Below are positions 62,557 to 64,000 of a DNA stretch of 64,000 nucleotides, piece after piece. How positions within the stretch are numbered: position 1 is the first letter of the stretch; each line of letters opens with the position of its first letter. The notes beneath the pieces are model-generated. The model was given only the letters and a program-made list of their open reading frames with translations. It had not been told where the DNA came from and searched no databases. The stretch covers positions 81,356 to 145,355 of the forward strand of contig NZ_JAECZB010000096.1 of the NCBI RefSeq assembly GCF_016056295.1, read 5' to 3'. Made by a program: the position numbers and the translations under genes. This stretch comes from Atlanticothrix silvestris CENA357 (GTDB lineage: Bacteria; Cyanobacteriota; Cyanobacteriia; Cyanobacteriales; Nostocaceae).

Positions 62557-62600
62557 CGCCAGTCGCTTCAACGGGGGAAACCCCCGCACAGCGCTGGCTC
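62557..62600. repeat. Dispersed palindromic repeat
   Basis: A GC-rich inverted repeat between the glycosyltransferase and TPR genes: CGGGGG and CCCCCG around AA, with outer GCCAG/CTGGC arms. Similar palindromes recur in Nostoc genomes; a related form is inside 25478-25704. It may also terminate the murG operon. Confidence 0.55.
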
Positions 62601-62666
62601 CTCTGCGTGAGATTTTTCCGTGAAATTGCTAAAATACACCGTAAAAGCAATACATGGTTGCAGCAG

Positions 62667-64000
62667 ATGCTCAAGCAGCTTTGGCAGTGGCTCAAGAGGT
62701 CTTTTCAGCGCTTTTTTGGCAGAAAGCAGAATCCTTTGGGGAAAAAAAGGAAAGTAAAACCACCGAAACGGCTAACAAATGCGGAGTATGAATCGTTGTT
62801 TCTCCAGTTGTTGGCAGAAGTCAATGATGGCTTGACTAGGGGAGGGGTAAAAGATTTTTTTGCTGCAAAGCGCATCAATGAGTCTCATTTAATGGAGTGG
62901 TTACGGGGCTTTGGTGAAAGATTGTTAGCCTCAACTATACCGAATGATGAGTTAGCAACGCGAATGGTGCGCCTGGGTGAGTTGAGTGTTGGGGAAGTGG
63001 GTGATGTTGCTGATGATATTGGCAGGCGGTTAGGGGGAAGAGAAACGAACCGCCAAGGCGCAGAGGACGCGGAGGAGGAAAAAACAAGTAATCAATTCGA
63101 TGATACTGGTGAATTGACAAACAATGAAGCAGAGGCTTTGTTTAATCAAGGCGTAGCGCTGGCTAATTTAGGATTACATGAAGGAGCGATCGCATTCTTT
63201 GACAAAGCTATTGAAATTAAAGCCGATTTCTATGATGCTTGGCAAAATTGCGGTGTGGCATTGCGTCACTTAGGACGATATGAAGAAGCAAACGCATCCT
63301 TTAACACAGCTTTTAATCTAGCTTCAAAATACCAAATTAAACCTGATGATCATATAGCTTGGTTCAACAGGGGTGTGGAACTGGTAAATTTAGGGCGATA
63401 TGAAGAAGCGATCGCATCTTGGGATAATGCCCTCAAATTCAAACCCGACTTACACGAAGCTTGGTACAACCGGGGTGTTGCGCTGGGTAATTTAGGGCAA
63501 CATAAAGAAGCGATTATATCCTACAATAACGCCCTCAAATTCAAACCCGACGACCACGAAGTTTGGATTAGCCGGGGTAATGCACTGGGTAATTTAGGGC
63601 AACATAAACAGGCAATCGCATCCTACGATAACGCTCTCAAAATTAAATCTGACTTTTATGAAGCTTGGAACAATCGAGGTTTAGCGCTGGATCACTTAAA
63701 GCAATGGGAAGAGTCAATCGCATCCTACGATAACGCCCTCAAAATTAAATCTGACGACGACTCAGTTTGGTACAACCAGGGTGTGGTACTGGGTAATTTA
63801 GGGCAACATAAACAGGCAATCGCATCCTACGATAACGCTCTCAAAATTAAACCCGACGACGACTCAGTTTGGTGCAGTCGAGGTTATGCACTGAGTAATC
63901 TAGGACAACATAAAGAGGCAATTGCATCCTACGATAACGCTCTCAAAATTAAACCCGACGACCACGACGCATGGTTCAAACGGGGTATGGCGCTGGGGGA
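62667..64000 (+). CDS. TPR-repeat protein, 3' partial
   Basis: Open from ATG at 62667 to the window end (444 codons seen). Residues 1-30 are very basic (MLKQLWQWLKRSFQRFFGRK), then a helical domain (AEYESLFLQLLAEVNDGLTRGGVKDFFAAKRI), a short charged linker, and at least eight 34-residue TPR units from about 63130 on. The last DNA units are nearly identical; the TCCTACGATAAC core recurs at 63621, 63723, 63825 and 63927, exactly 102 bases apart. TPR arrays bind partner proteins; in this family the C-terminus beyond the window may carry another domain. An earlier ATG at 62654 is in a different, closed frame. Confidence 0.82.
   Translation, partial: MLKQLWQWLKRSFQRFFGRKQNPLGKKRKVKPPKRLTNAEYESLFLQLLAEVNDGLTRGGVKDFFAAKRINESHLMEWLRGFGERLLASTIPNDELATRMVRLGELSVGEVGDVADDIGRRLGGRETNRQGAEDAEEEKTSNQFDDTGELTNNEAEALFNQGVALANLGLHEGAIAFFDKAIEIKADFYDAWQNCGVALRHLGRYEEANASFNTAFNLASKYQIKPDDHIAWFNRGVELVNLGRYEEAIASWDNALKFKPDLHEAWYNRGVALGNLGQHKEAIISYNNALKFKPDDHEVWISRGNALGNLGQHKQAIASYDNALKIKSDFYEAWNNRGLALDHLKQWEESIASYDNALKIKSDDDSVWYNQGVVLGNLGQHKQAIASYDNALKIKPDDDSVWCSRGYALSNLGQHKEAIASYDNALKIKPDDHDAWFKRGMALG

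Noticed and set aside
1..64000. tRNA, rRNA or CRISPR loci
   Set aside because: I looked for T-loop and anticodon-arm patterns and for regularly spaced direct repeats of about 30 bases with unique spacers; none was found. The direct repeats present are 7-bp, 21-bp and TPR-coding units. A tRNAscan or Infernal run would be decisive.

Overview
The window comes from a filamentous, heterocyst-forming cyanobacterium of the Nostoc/Anabaena group. The evidence is abundant HIP1 octamers (GCGATCGC), heptamer STRR arrays and other dispersed cyanobacterial repeats, a CrtO-type carotenoid ketolase, and above all a nitrogen-fixation cluster: a CnfR/PatB-type regulator, nif-specific ferredoxin III, a cytochrome c oxidase operon and a nitrogenase-associated ArsC-like protein. 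From memory, the order cnfR-fdxB-coxBAC matches the heterocyst cox2 region of Nostoc sp. PCC 7120. I found no rRNA, tRNA or CRISPR array.

Layout. 1-7.2 kb: the end of a 7TM-HD phosphodiesterase, a GH13 protein lacking both catalytic residues, a DUF2237 protein, a methyltransferase, an IF-3 paralogue with an apparent non-AUG start, and small unknown genes. 7.5-11.2 kb: two half-size ABC exporters that look like an asymmetric heterodimer. 11.8-19.4 kb: a DUF2993 protein, CrtO-type ketolase, a tiny Trp-rich ORF, a PEP-CTERM protein, an MtfA-like peptidase, and a pepP gene broken by an exact 323-bp tandem duplication. 19.9-25.4 kb: a glycosyltransferase, then a Par-like cassette in which a PD-(D/E)XK nuclease domain is fused to a ParA ATPase, followed by a ParB-like/HhH protein and a winged-helix membrane protein, with a second ParA divergent from it. 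26-35.4 kb: infC, a transporter-HEAT fusion, a stress protein, a TrkA-type K+ regulator, a DUF3124 lipoprotein and two divergent CPA1 Na+/H+ antiporters.

35.5-47.1 kb is the nitrogen-fixation/heterocyst region: cnfR (minus) divergent from fdxB, then coxB-coxA-coxC, a helical-repeat protein, a cupin, a nitrogenase-associated protein, a Cys-rich copper-storage-like protein and cysK. CnfR is known to activate nif genes, and a heterocyst oxidase consumes O2 that would poison nitrogenase. 48.1-51.2 kb holds five small cyanobacterial unknowns around a luciferase-like monooxygenase.

51.3-59.0 kb is a three-gene minus-strand cassette: CHAT protease-AAA ATPase, AAA ATPase-WD40 (14 repeats), and a papain-like protease with a long AT-rich N-terminal region. 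I judge this the best candidate for an uncharacterised signalling, death or defence system; the nuclease-ParA cassette is second. 59.3-64 kb: a secreted NTF2-like protein, murG with a downstream glycosyltransferase, and a TPR protein that runs off the window.
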